Positions 12,161 to 24,415 of a stretch of DNA of 64,000 nt are shown here, in pieces. The first letter of the stretch is position 1. Every line of letters begins with the position of its first letter. The stretch lies in contig JANCRA010000012.1 of NCBI GenBank assembly GCA_024362935.1, positions 4,526,001 to 4,590,000 of the forward strand, written 5' to 3'. The notes under the pieces are model-generated. The model was not told where the DNA came from. It worked only from the letters and a program-made list of their open reading frames with translations, and made no database searches. Source of the stretch: Setophaga petechia (Eukaryota > Chordata > Aves > Passeriformes > Parulidae). The position numbers were made by a program, and so were the translations under genes.

Positions 12161-14666
12161 TTCTTCCTTATTTGATGTTACAGGAAGAATTCACTCAAAG
12201 AATGCAAATCAAGCTATTACTTCTTTAGCTCACTTTGCCTGGCCCTGACATTACTAAGAAAAGGCCTTTTCCTTGACCTTTTTGCAGGATCCAACACTTT
12301 TTTTTCTCTTGTTTTGGTTGAAGCTGATTTGACCTCGATTAAGCTATGATAATTATTATCTAGAAGTCATGTCACTGACACCTAAACTATTTTTGTTCTT
12401 GTTTATCTTTGTGCAGTTGTGTAGGGCAACGTCTCATGCTAGTTAATAGACAATCATTCTAAGGAGAATGAAAATGTGGAATACAAGCAGAGAGGCCTGG
12501 TACTACTAGGTAATGAACCTTGATATTCAACTGATATAACTGATGAGTTATAACAGCAGAGGCTGTGAAAGGCTGTGAAGTGTTCTGACTGCACTATGGC
12601 CTGCTTAGAAGGACGAGCACTGCCTGGAACTAGAAGCTTTTGTATCAGGGGCAACACGACATGAAGACCCAACCTAAAGAGGCTCCCACAGGGTGAGAAG
12701 GCCCATAATAAAAATTAAACAAGAGGATAGGAGGTTTTCCCTAATAAATCAGGCATGCAACTGTGACCAGAATTGCAACTGCCTAGAATCTAGTATAAAC
12801 CCTCTTGTTATGCGCAGGGGATGTGCTTACAATAGCGAAAACAGTTTTGGCTGCCAAAATTAATTCCATGTGATAAATATGTATTTTTTATCTACATAAA
12901 GATTAAAAAATATATATAAAATAGGGAAATCAATTTAAAAAATCACAGAAAGTATTCTAACTATAATGGCAAATACTATGTTTCATCAGCTACAGACACA
13001 TTTTAATATTTAAAACTTTTGTTTTGAAAATCTAGATTTTGACATGAACTGTCTGGAATCTTTCAGGCAGCACTAATGCGGCAGTACTCCGTACACTCTT
13101 AATGCTAAACCTATAATTTTATTCAGACTAGTAAATCTAATTTCACAGAAATTTCCTGTATGCAAAGACAACAAGGGAAGAAAACCCCAAACCCAATTAA
13201 AGATAGTGCTCATTTTTGCAAAATACATGAAATGTATAAGAACAGAATGATAATATTTTAAAAAAATGCTATTACCTGTATTTTGTTTTCATTCAAATTT
13301 AATAAATTGCTTTTCAAAAAGGTGAATAAGAAAAAGTGGCTTTAATTAAATGAACTGCACAAGCTACATGAACTTAATTCTATCATATATGCACTGCAAT
13401 AGAATTTCAAATCACCTTTGTTCCTTTGAATGCTGCTACTAACATAATTATCTTAAAAAGCATACATACTTATCTTTATAGATGTATGTTTTTAACATTT
13501 GTTTTATATTATTGATCCAATGATACAACCATAAAGAAATTTATATTAATCCTATTCAAACCTCTATCTCATCTTGAATTTTTTTTTACTGTTGTATTCT
13601 TGTTTAGTTTACTGTTCCCATACCTTTGATGAGTTAATATCTGGTTTCTCTATCCTTATCTATTACATTTTATAAAAACCCCACAGACTGAACATTCCAT
13701 AATATCTAAAGCCATTAAGTACTCGACGAATTTTTCATTATTACTATTCCCTATTTGCTTCAATTTTGAAGTCTGAGTAGGACCTGAAACTTGTCTCATC
13801 TCATCAAAGCTGAGAGGCTTCAGAGCTGTATTATATATAAGTCCTATCAAGATTCACAAACTATGCATTCCTTCATCTCCTTCCCTGAGGGATCCCATGC
13901 ATCTGATCATGCCTACCAGATGGCTTGATCTTTATAAAACAAAGCAAACATAACTGCTTTCAGTAAAAAGACTGGAAAAAAAAGAGTGCTGCATTCTTCC
14001 CTTGGCTTAGTAGCCCACAAGTCAGAATTCTGGTGGACAGTATGGACACAGTATGGAAAAACTGGATTCAGTGCCTTTCATAGCCACTCTTCTATGTCTT
14101 AAGATCAAGATATAGACTAATCTCCAATGTCAGAAGGGATTTATATACTGCTGTCAAGAAAAGAGGCAAAATGAAAATAGCTTCTAAGTTACTGCAAAGC
14201 TCTCACCTGGAATACAGGGGAATTAATTCTTTTCTTGCTTGAAGAATTATCACTATTAAGCACTGGATCATATATTAAGTCTGTGGAACATATACCTCAC
14301 TAAAAGTCATGCTTCATCATAGTGACTCCAGGATTTCTCTGAGAGAGTTGCTTACTGATTTTTTTTATTTCATGTAGTTGGATTCCTTTGATTTGTTTCA
14401 ATTGCATCAGACGGTTGATGGTGCTGTAAACGGTATTAACTCCTGAAACAGCCTAGAAGGACCTGCCTTGTCACATAAATGTCCTAAGGATCTTCATGTT
14501 ATTAATTTATTATTGAAATACATAGGAATTTAAGAGTTGAAATATAATTTAGAATCTAAATGCACTTGAATTTGAAAACATCCACAAAGATATATACTGA
14601 AATATGTAGTCTGCACCTATGAATTTGTAAGAGAGGTCACCCTGTTTAGACTACCGTTCAACATTT
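12161..14666. other. Stretch without recognisable features
   Basis: AT-rich sequence. Open frames such as 12454-12672 and 13656-13850 (both minus) have no family resemblance or splice context. No repeat recognised. Confidence 0.5.
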
Positions 14667-15239
14667 TGTGCTGGTTTTGGCTGGGGTAGAGTCAGTTTTC
14701 TTTTCAGTCACTAGTGACTAAGGACTGTGTTTTGGATTTAAGCTGAAAATGATATTGATAATATAGAGTATTGCTGAGCAGGACTCAGACAGAACCAAGG
14801 CCTTTTCTGCATTTTACACTCCTACACTGGTGAGGAGCCTGGAGGTGCAAGGGAGGCTGGGGGGACACAGCTGAGACAGGTGGTCCAAGCTGACCAGATG
14901 AATATTCCACACTGTATGACATCATGCTCATTTAATAAAGTGGGAGGAAGGAGGACAAAAAGGTAAACGGTGTGATGGTGTGATGGTGCTGGTGTTCCTG
15001 AGTAACTGTGATGGGGCCTTGCTTTTCTGTGATGGCTGAACACCTATCTGCTGATAAGAAGCTGTGAATGAACTTTCTTTTTCTTTGTTTAACTGTGTGG
15101 TTTTTGCTTTCCCTAAGAAATTCTCTATCTCAACACACAAATTTTCTAGCTTTTATGCTTCCAGTTTTCTCCCTGATTCAACTGGTAGGAGAGTGAATGT
15201 CTGCATGGTACTTGGTTGCTGGAATTAAACCACAACCCA
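14667..15239 (+). mobile_element. Solo LTR, ERVL-like avian family
   Basis: It starts TGTGCTGGTTTTGGCTGGGG and ends near AATTAAACCACAACC. Between these lie the conserved landmarks of a very common bird LTR: TGTTTTGGATTTAAGCTGAAAA, AAGGCCTTTTCTGC, GAATATTCCACACTGTATGA, a weak TATA-like TTTAATAAAG near 14933-14942, and CTATCTCAACACACAAATTTTC close to the 3' end. Length about 573 bp. No internal retroviral region follows; CR1 sequence begins about 23 bp later. I could not find a convincing target duplication, because the flanks CATTT and CTTTG match only partly. ERVL-like assignment rests on remembered family similarity. Confidence 0.8.
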
Positions 15240-15261
15240 CTTTGAAGAGTGATATTTATAG

Positions 15262-15745
15262 ATCTTACAATGATTTAGTGTGGAGAAACCTATGGACTCC
15301 TATGGACTCATTGAGTCCATATGTTAACCAAGTCCACCACTCAAATGCGTCCCTAAGTGACATATTTATATGTCTTTTAAATACCTCCCGGGATGGTGAC
15401 TCAACCATTTCCCTGAGCAGCCTGTACCAATGATGCTTCTGTGAAGAAATTTTTCCTACCATCAATGATAAATTATGAAAAGGGGCTTGGGGAGCACCTT
15501 CAGCAGCTCCCTGCATATCCTTGGGTGGATGCCATCCCTCCCCATAGATCTGTGTGTGTGTGTGTGTAAGTGGTGTAGCAGATCGCTGACCACTCCTCCT
15601 ATGGGGGCTTCATTCTCCTCCCCATCCCTGTCTTTGGCTCAGGGTCTGGGTACTTACAGAACAACTGGTCTTAATATGAAAGTCTGAGGCAAAGAAGGTA
15701 GTTATTAAGTATCTCTGTTTCCCTCAGCTCTTGTCACTAAAAATG
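15262..15745 (-). mobile_element. CR1 LINE fragment with internal deletion, minus strand
   Basis: 15340-15470 holds the reversed CR1 3' region, with GTCTTTTAAATACCTCCCGG, GGTGACTCAACCATTTCCCT and GAAGAAATTTTTCCTA. From about 15480 the text jumps to a far more 5' part of CR1 (ORF2 side), with GGGGCTTCATTCTCCTCCCC and, further on, GTCTGAGGCAAAGAAGG. The two blocks are not adjacent in an intact CR1, so the copy has lost its middle. A TG microsatellite sits inside the second block. The open frame at 15265-15516 (minus) is a shadow of this repeat. The 3' tail is missing. Confidence 0.8.
15551..15567. repeat. (TG)n microsatellite inside CR1
   Basis: Eight and a half TG units interrupt the CR1 sequence. 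It probably arose by slippage after insertion. Confidence 0.8.
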
Positions 15746-18574
15746 AGATTCAGTGAGTGGAATATGAACCTGTACTAACTAATCAGAAGAAAATCAGGAG
15801 AAAAAGAAGAAGCTTAAAGTATCCAAAGTCCGTCAGGTACAAAAATATCTCAATCAGATTTTTTGCCAAGTTATTAATGGAAATTAGCTGTATCACCATG
15901 TCTTGTTCAATATAAGCAATCTTACATTCCCACTCCCAGTTTATACCTAAGAATGCAACATTTCAATGTGTGACTAGGCCAGTAAATTTGCAGTTTCAAG
16001 TACAGTACTTTGTGCTTTCTCTTGCATACTGAGTTCTTCCAAACCAGCTCAGTAGCTTCAGCCCCAATTACTTCCCATCAAAGTCAAATTTCCCTAAAGT
16101 TCTCTCTCTAAGATTCACTATCTCACTCATCTCTGCCTTTTGTCCTCACTTGGAGAGTGGATTCTGCTGCTACCTCTGGTGCTGTGTGACATGAACCACT
16201 GCAGGAGGAGTGTTGTGGGATGAAATAATATTGTTAGCCCTGGAACAGTGAAGAAAGTCAAGCAAGTGTATTGCAGACTCAGGGTTCCCATTGACTGTGT
16301 CCTATAGAGAAGGAAATATAGTTGTTATCTAATTAGATTGTATGCAAGATGAAGAGGTACCAAGAAAGTAACAAGCCTCATCACAGAATATGGATTATCC
16401 TGGTGACTAGTAAAAATCTGCCTATTTGCTACAAACTAGACAGAGTCATGTTTAGATAACAATCCCTACTACATATTCTGAATATATTTTTTTCCTCTAG
16501 CAGCGAGAAATAAAGGGACACTAGCACCAGTCAGTCTCAAAAAGGTTTCTCTGTGATTGTCTAATACACTGAATTTGATTTGGTAGTGTTTCATTTAGTA
16601 GTGTAAGCATGGTCTCAGATCACTTACAGACCTGAACAGTTTTTGCAAAGAATACATCCCCTGAAAGCCTTGCTGGAAGCTCAGAAGGTGTAAATTAGCA
16701 CTTCCCATTTCTTGGTAGCCACAAGCCTTTGCAACTCTTCACACATCAGCTGGTGGAAATGTAGACTCCTGTGGAGTTAATAGGCAGCTCAGCAGGGTTT
16801 TGGAGAAGCTAGGGTGCCATATTGGAGTATAGATTTATAAACAGGATAAGACGTATTTATGTTAAGTCAGATGATGCATAGAAATATGAGTCTAGTCTGA
16901 GATACTTGGGGAGAGAAGATTCTGAACTTTACTACAGGATAATAGCGGGCATATGGGCAATTACTGCAAGCCCCAAGGTCACACAGAAAATCCTTAGCAA
17001 AGATTGTAAATCCAGGTTGAAATCCTGTTGCATACCATCACTTCTCTTTGCTTCTTTTTACTTTTTATTTAAATGTGAATATTTCAGAAAAGTTATGCAG
17101 TTCTGCATTAATCGAGCAGCATGTTTCAGCAAGTAGGATTTACGAAGGGTGAGGTTTTGGAGATTATCAGTATTTCCCACACCTTATCTGCAAAGCAAGT
17201 CTTTATAGTAGGAAAACACAGCTTGAAGCCAGCTACAGTTGATTTCAGTGGGAATTGCTCAGCCCCCTGCTTCTCCATTTCAATGGGAGACAGCATGGGC
17301 TAACTGCACAAGATATGAATGCTCTGTCAGGTTCTAAATGGGTGACTTGTAAGAATGAAGTCAAAGCGTTTCTTTAAACTTCTGCAAGTGTGTATTTCTC
17401 TCTCTTTTCCCTCTTTTTTTTTAAAATTTGCCAATATTTTCCCCTTATTTTTTTTTCTAATTAAATTGGCCGCAGTTCAAGAGAAAAACATCCCAGTCCA
17501 TATGTCACTGTGTTCATCGCAGGCGAGTGTGGTAAAAATATAGCAAATTCTTCTATGTTTTTTTAGTAGACTGTAATAAAACTGTGTTTATTAGTTATGT
17601 GATTAAACCAAAATACCAGTTTCTTTTTGTTTCAAAGAAAACTAAAACCTAGTGTCTTGAATACACAATTAGCTTTCTTAAAAAAGTAAAACAATTTTTA
17701 AAATAAAATCTTCAAGGTTTTTTCCTCTGTCCCACAAATGAGGCAACAGGCCTGAATTTCAGAGAGTCAATGAACTGTGAATAGATTAATCTCTGGTTCA
17801 CTTTCATTCCCCACTGCATAGCTGATTAGATATATGTTACTTTTCCATTAGATACAAATTATCTGGGAGGAAGTGTACCAACATTATTATGTTTTTACCA
17901 CGACTGGGAGGATTGTGTGGCATCTTAAAACTGGAGAGAAGACTGCTTTAGATTTCTACAGTCAGAGTTCTGTGGGGTAGATCCCAGCAATGAGCCAGGA
18001 GTGTTTCTTTATTCCACCCTCACTCAAAGGTAATAGCAAATTCCCATGGATTTGTGGGAAGCGAAACATGACAAATTCATAACTCTTCTACTGGTACCGG
18101 TTTAATACTGGATTTTAAATGCATTCACATTAAAAGATTATTTTGTGCAGCTATTTCCCCCCATGGAGGGGTTACCTCCTATAATCCTAGCAATACTAGA
18201 ACTTTATTGTTTCATAGAAGTTGTCTTCCCAGAACGCATCTTCGCATTTTTAAAATCTGATCTCACTTCTTACATTTCATATCCATACACCAGTGGCTTT
18301 TTTATATTATGATTCCTGTTGTTGAAACCCAGGCAAATATGGCTGCATATATTTCTGCATATGAATGTGCAAGGGATTACATCCAAGATCTACTTTGATA
18401 TATTCACTATTATCATTACTTTAGAGCATGGGAAAACCCATAAATACCTAAACTTACTGTCCTGGTCTATAGCCTGTCTCTGACAATGGCTGAGATTTGG
18501 GCAAATAGGGATCTTTACAGTGTTACTTCCCCAGACATACCCTCAAAACGCTTCCAATCTGAATCAAGGATTTT
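15746..18574. other. Stretch without recognisable features
   Basis: No exon or transposon recognised. Open frames at 16906-17136, 17121-17303 and 17355-17543 (+) show no domain or splice pattern. Pyrimidine-rich runs near 17396-17455 are low complexity. Confidence 0.5.
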
Positions 18575-19265
18575 AAGTAATTTTTTTTTCTGAGGGATGA
18601 CCTCGTGCAAAGCAGCTCTGCAGAGAAGGACCTGGAAGTCCTGGTGGACAACAAGCTGTCCATGAGCCAGCAGTGTGTCCTTGGGGCTAAGAAAGCCAAT
18701 GATATCCTGGGCTGTATTAGGAAGACCATTGCCAGCAGGTCGAAGGAAATGATCCTGCCCCTCTACACCATCCTGGTGAGGCACATCTGGGGTTCTGTGG
18801 CCAGTTTTGGGCTCCTCAGGACAACAGAGATATGGAGCTCCTGGAACAGGTTGATGACTAAAGGGCTGGAACATCTATCTTATGAAGAAAGGTTGAAGCA
18901 TGTGGGCCTGTTCTGCCTTGAGAAGGGAAGACAGAGAGAGGGGACCTCATCAATGTACACAAGTATCTGAAGGGAGGATATCAGGAAGACAGATCCAGGC
19001 TCTGCTTGGTGCTGCCAGACAGTAAGACAAGAGGCAACGGGCAGAAACTGATGGACAGGAAGTTCCATATGAACAGAAGGAAGAACTTACATTGTGGGTG
19101 ACTGTGCACTGGAACAGGCTGCCCAGACAGGGCTTGGAGTCTCCCTCACTGGAGATATTCAAGAACTGTCTGAACACAATCCTGTGCTATGTGCTTTAGG
19201 GCCTTGGAGTGAACAGTGAAGTTGACCAGATGAGTCACTGTAGTCTCTTCCTATTCTATGATTCT
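18575..19265 (+). mobile_element. CR1 LINE 3' end, plus strand, with decayed ORF2
   Basis: The plus-strand frame at 18605-18970 reads as the C-terminal part of CR1 ORF2: KDLEVLVDNKLSMSQQC, then KKANDILGCIRKTIASRSKE, then KGLEHLSYEERLKHVGLF. The frame is lost after about 18960, although recognisable ORF2 sequence continues (ACTGGAACAGGCTGCCCAGA). The 3' end at about 19250-19262 carries CTATTCTATGATTCT, the typical CR1 terminal octamer region. It is 5'-truncated at about 18575, so it lacks the endonuclease and catalytic palm. This is a dead copy, not a host gene. Confidence 0.93.
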
Positions 19266-20973
19266 GCCATTAGGACATTTTTACCTTTAATAGTCCTTGA
19301 TGAACCTGTTTTTCATGTTTTCTATTAATTTATTAGCTTTATTTTTAGAACTCATAAACATTTGGATTCTATATTAGCTCATGGTACCATTTTTAAAGGT
19401 TTAATTTTGGAAAGATGCTTCTCTTTGATGCCTATTTATGAGAAGATAAATAGAAAAAGGAAATTTGAGTTTCACATAGCAGTCAAGATGTTAATTTAAA
19501 CAGGATTATATTGATATGTTGCATTTTGCTTTCTACTTCCTTTTTTAAAATGGTTCTTATGATCTTGTTTACCTTTTTTTTGATACCTATTTAAAACCTA
19601 CTGGTGTTCCATAATGCCATCCAAAGAGTCTCAAGTAATTTCTTCTTGAATGGTAGCAGCTGATTTAGAGATTTTAAAATTACAGATGCAACTTATAGCT
19701 AACAGGAATGTAAATGTCTTATTATGTAAATGCCTTATCTTCTGGCCATAAATAAAGGTATTGCTAGTATTTTGGTTGCAGATTACTTCATTTTAGTTTG
19801 CATATTTTTTAATATTAATTAAGTTGGAGCTGATATTCAACTAATATCATATTTTTATATAATCTTGGCCAAAATCTTTCTTACTCACTTTTTACAGAAA
19901 TCTTGGATGCAAATCTCTCCCTAAGAAATCTGTGATTCATAATTTGCTTTAAAAGCTAAAAATAGCTCATTACATTTCCAGATTAAACTTGTCATTTGTT
20001 GCTAAAATGGAAGCACGTGGTATAAATCAACAAGCAATTGCTGTGCATAACTTCTGATGTACTTCAAGTGGTAGCTGTTCATATGTTTTACTCTTTTTTT
20101 ATGTATTCTCAACCTGCAAATATTTGTCTTTGTCCTTATGTCTTGAAATCGAGCCTGTTTTTGAAATCACACATTTCATTATGTATTTAACAACTCCCTA
20201 TATTAACATTTTCAGTATTTTAACCTACTTCACATAGATAAATTCCACATTCTCCACTTGTTTGAATACTCAGTGTAGAGATATATTAATATTTGTAGAA
20301 GAAACATCTGAATGAGAGAATGGGTCTCTATAAAACAACTGTACTTGCTTTAAATGGAGAAAAGAAACTAAACTGGAAATACATTATTTTTCTATGTCTT
20401 CTTTTGCTAATTACTTAGCCTAGATTATGTGGCAAGGTTTAGTTCATGTACTTTTTTTATGACTCTAATTCTCCTTTAAAAAGTTAGAATTTTTCCTGTT
20501 GAAACTGCCAGAAGCTACTATCAGGAACAGGGATGTGTATTAATGACATGATTGTGTAGCAGCCCAGATATTTTAGTTTGATTAAGTATCACCCTGCCTA
20601 TAAAATGCAATTGTTGTCCTGTTGAAATTAATGATTTTCTCATTAACCTCTTATTATGCAGGCTATTATACATCTTGTTTTCACATGGTCTCTGTACAGA
20701 TGAATGGTCCCTTATAAACTCTGCTTCAGATGAAATAAAAAACAGTGAATTTCAACAACCTTAGTTTCTCATAGAAATTTTCATCAAGTATAACTGTGTT
20801 GGTTTCAAGATCCTTAATCCCAAACTGAATTTTTTTTTTTGACATAACTGTTATGAGGATGTGAAATTTTTAGTAAATATAAACAAAAGCCTAAAGACTC
20901 ATTCTCTCATTTGCTCACCTAAGGATTACTTGTGATTAAAGATTTTGATATTTTTTCCTGTATCATTACTGCT

Positions 20974-20986
20974 TGTGTGTGTGTGT
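20974..20986. repeat. Short (TG)n run
   Basis: Six TG units followed by CTGTGCATG. Simple repeat only. Confidence 0.6.
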
Positions 20987-21352
20987 CTGTGCATGTTAGG
21001 ATCTCAATAATTTTTAGTTACAATACAACAAAGACGCTTGACAACAGTTAACAGAGCACAAACAGCAAGATTAATAGATCTAGACTCACACAAGAAATTC
21101 AATTCCTGAAAACCACAGCCTTGTAGTGTAAGGTAATTTAAAATTAAAAATGAATAGGCACTATTTGAAAAAATTCTGCAAATAGGATGGTGAAGGCCGT
21201 GTGATTGTCCTGAAGAGCAACAGCGTGCAACTTCACAACTTTTCTATTTTACCACCTTCAATCACTTCCAGGGGGATACTTTCTGCATTCAGTTGCTCCA
21301 GAACTCTGTGGGGTAACAATATGATTTCCTTCAGCATTTCCCTATTGTTTAG

Positions 21353-21678
21353 AGAATGGGTGCTCTGAAGGGAAGGCACACATCAGGCTCTGAGCACAAC
21401 CCAGGAAGAAGAGTGGCTGATATATCAGCAAAAGGTCTGTTATATCCTGACTCTCACCTTCAAGCAGAAATCTATTCCAGTATTGTATATTTGTTTAACC
21501 TTCACAAGCATTCAAAAGAGCACTCATTTTTATCTGATCAGAAACACAAGATATTTTATTTCAAAGGGATGCTACCACCTTTACCTGAAATACATCTTTC
21601 CATTCTTGAATATAGAAGTCAAGGAATCACTAAATATCAAGGACAAAGGATAAAAATCAGAACAGTTTCAGATAAGAG
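21353..21678 (+). other. Exon-like open stretch, not recognised
   Basis: A pyrimidine-rich CATTTCCCTATTGTTTAG acceptor-like site ends at 21352. The frame then stays open for 108 codons, with an ATG at 21356, up to a strong donor-like GAG/GTAAGC at 21679. The peptide starts MGALKGRHTSGSEHNPGRR and includes the hydrophobic stretch IYSSIVYLFNL. I recognise no family. It ties for the longest open frame outside repeats in this window, and such frames occur by chance at this length. It could be an alternative exon, a non-coding RNA exon, or nothing. Confidence 0.15.
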
Positions 21679-22599
21679 GTAAGCTGTTACAAAGATGGAT
21701 GTAAAATAATTTCTATATTTAGGGGAATTTGTAAACAAAAGAGTTGATCTTTGAAGGTTTAACAGTATAGAGTTGCTAAATTTTAGGCCTTGCTAGAGCA
21801 TTCTCTACTAAACTTGAAGGTAAGACCTTAAGAAAAGAATCATATACATATGCATACATGTGCAGAGGCACACACAGACATGCCTTTTTTGCTGTAGTAT
21901 GTATGCTTTCTTGACAGAAAGTAAAACTAAAAAGGGTCTTTTTATGGACATTTTAGGACTGAGTTAGTCATGATCTTGATGAAGCTCAGAGTCAGAGGAA
22001 TTCTTCTGTCTGTTTTTGACTAAGTGTTACCTTTATGAATTATATTTTTAGGGCTGCGTGAGCAAAAAGCTTTTCAGTTAGTGCTCTCTTTTTGGTAAAC
22101 CATGCCCAGTCACAAAGACATGCCATGTTAGATAATGAAATATGTGCAATTTACATTCTGTAATGCCACTGCAACTTTGCATTGTTCACCATGCCAGGGG
22201 AAAAAAAATAAGGCTGATAAAATCCAAAAGACATCTACTTTGGGCTGTGTGAGTAACTTGACACTATTAACAGGAAAACGATTACAGATTAATGTTTATC
22301 AAGTAATTCTTTTTTAGTACTTCAGTATGACTAATACCCAGTTCCCAGCACACTCCTTGGGAACATGATGAAAATAGTATGGATAGGCTACCACAAAATG
22401 AAATATTTCCAAGAGTTACTCTTCCTGAAGTCATGTTTCGTATGAATTTCAAGTTTCATGTTTCAAGCAAGTAGAATTCCTATATTCCAAACCTGTCTCT
22501 GATGAAAAGAAGCATCAACAGCTTGTTTTTAATTATCCATATTACTATACTGCTTTTAAGATCTGCTCGTGTCCATAGGTATGGTACTGTAAAAAGACC

Positions 22600-22682
22600 T
22601 AACCTGTCTCAAAAAGTCCTGGGATGATGTGCAGTGCATCCCTTTCAACTTAGCCTATTCCATGATTTTATGATTCTATATT
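22600..22682 (+). mobile_element. CR1 LINE 3' tail, plus strand
   Basis: GTGCAGTGCATCCCTTTCAA followed by TATTCCATGATTTTATGATTCTATA matches the CR1 3' end with two to three tandem copies of the terminal repeat. Only about 80 bp remain. Confidence 0.7.
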
Positions 22683-22794
22683 ACCTGGGTAGCAATGTAC
22701 CTTCATGTTCTGATCAAAGCTATGAGTTTTGACCAAAATTATTCTCCTCAGGGGTAAATATTGACATTAACATTGTTTAATATTTTCTTCTATG

Positions 22795-23315
22795 TTCTGG
22801 ACCTTGGGAAAGAATCCACCTTTACCAAGTCTGTGGGTGACACCAAATTGCTGCCTTATAGAGGGAAGTTAACATGAAGGAGGAATTTTCCTATTAGAAA
22901 TTGCTTAGGAATTTCAGAAAAGTTCTGCACTTGGAGGAGAATGGCCCCATGAAATTGTCCAGGCTGAGCAACATCTCTTCAGAGACAGAACCTGTGTGTT
23001 GTGTGAGCAATAAATTGAACATGGATCAACAGTGTGTTTCTTTGTGAATCCTAACCAGCTGCAGCATCAAAAGTATTGCTGGCAGGTTGAGGGAAGCTAT
23101 TAGTCCCCTGTATGGCTCTGCATCAATAATGGTTCACTTTTGAAAGAGAAATATCAGCAAATAGAGATGACTGTCAAAGTGCCACCAAGATGTCTGGGAA
23201 ATGGAACTGAAGGCCTATAAGGAGTATAGTTTGTACAGCTCAAGAGGAAATGTATCAGAGAGTCTAATAATCTATTGGTGGCAGGTTAAAAATTGGGTGT
23301 TGGCAGACTATTCTT
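22795..23315 (+). mobile_element. Old, diverged CR1 LINE fragment, plus strand
   Basis: Weaker but recognisable ORF2-derived text: CTGTGGGTGACACCAAATTG (the region after the catalytic aspartates), AAGTTCTGCACTTGGAGGAG, and GTATTGCTGGCAGGTTGAGGGAAGC. Many indels; no open frame survives. It is more decayed than the CR1 that follows at 23320, so it probably came first. Confidence 0.65.
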
Positions 23316-23319
23316 GAAA

Positions 23320-24186
23320 GTACACAACAGCAAGCTGAGTGGTGCTGTTGACACACCCCAAAGGATGGGATGCTGTCCAGAGACCAAGACAGGCTAAAGT
23401 GGGCACACAGGAATTTCATATGGTTTAACAAGACCAAGTAGAAAGTCCTGCACCTGTGTTGGGCAATCCCCCGTACCAATACAGGCTGGAGTATGAACAG
23501 ATTTGAAGTCCAAGGTAAACTTGGGGTGCTGATGGGTGAGAAACTGGACATGACCAGCAATGTGCACTTGCTGCCCAGAAAGCCAGACAGGTCCTGGGCT
23601 GCGTCCAAAGCCCCGTGGGCAGCAGGATGAAGGAGGGGATTCTGCCTTCTGCTTCACTCTGGTGACACCCCACCTGCAGTGCTGCATCCAGATCTGGGGT
23701 CCCAGCATAGGAAGGACACTCCTGCTGGAGTGAATCCAGAGGAGGCCACCAAGCTGATCAAAGGGATAGAGCACCTCTGCTATAAGGAAAGGTTGAGAGA
23801 ATTTGGTTTGTTCAGTCTGGAAAACAGAAGCCTTCAAAGTGGCCTAATTGTAGTTTTCTGGTATTGAAAGGGAACTTGCAGGAAAGATGAGGCAAGACTA
23901 TTTACAAGAGCAAGGAAAAAGGGGAATGAGTTCAAACTGAAAGAGTAGGTTTGGAAAAGATATCAGGAAAAATTCTTTACTGTGAGGGTGGCGGAGCACT
24001 GGAACAGGTTTTCAGTGTAGTTGAGGATGCCCCATGCCTCAAGGTCTTCAAGGTCATGTTAGTTGTGGCTCAGAACAACCTGGTCTAGTTTAAGGTGTCC
24101 CTTCAGGGACAATCCCCCTGAAGGGGGATGGAACTAGATGATCTTCAAGGTCCCCTTCCAAACAAAACATTCTGTGATTCAAAAGA
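23320..24186 (+). mobile_element. CR1 LINE 3' half, plus strand
   Basis: The element runs from the ORF2 thumb region (AAGCTGAGTGGTGCTGTTGA, then CAAGACCAAGTAGAAAGTCC) through GAGGCCACCAAGCTGATCAA to the 3' UTR (GGAACTAGATGATCTTCAAG) and an ATTCTGTGATTC tail at about 24172-24183. The frame is broken repeatedly; the plus-strand piece 23679-23867 keeps the KLIKGIEHLCYKERLREFGL segment. 5'-truncated. The minus-strand frames at 23264-23837 are antisense shadows. Confidence 0.92.
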
Positions 24187-24364
24187 AGACAATGGTCAAA
24201 ACCCATAACAGAGAAATTCTAACAGTCTGTGAAGAAAAAAATATTTTCATGAGACTGTTTCAACACAAGAACAGGGGCATTGTGAAATCTTAATAGAGAT
24301 TTTCCTAATTTGTCTGAATTTTTGAAACCAGCTCTCCATTGAGCAGGTTGTCATAGTTATGACC

Positions 24365-24415
24365 CCAGAAGTTCCTTCCAACCAATTTTTTTGATAATGC
24401 TGTGATTTTCTCCCT
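24365..24415 (+). mobile_element. CR1 LINE 3' tail fragment
   Basis: CAGAAGTTCCTTCCAACC followed by AATGCTGTGATTTTC is the CR1 3' terminus. It is only about 50 bp and may be a separate short insertion or a displaced piece of a neighbour. Confidence 0.55.

Larger units (their letters stand above)
19266..22599. other. Stretch with one weak exon-like open frame
   Basis: AT-rich and largely featureless. It holds a short TG run (20974-20986) and the exon-like open stretch 21353-21678, listed separately. No interspersed repeat recognised. Confidence 0.45.

Noticed and set aside
18605..18970. 121-codon frame as a possible host gene
   Set aside because: The peptide is the C-terminal part of CR1 ORF2, and the repeat continues past both ends of the frame.
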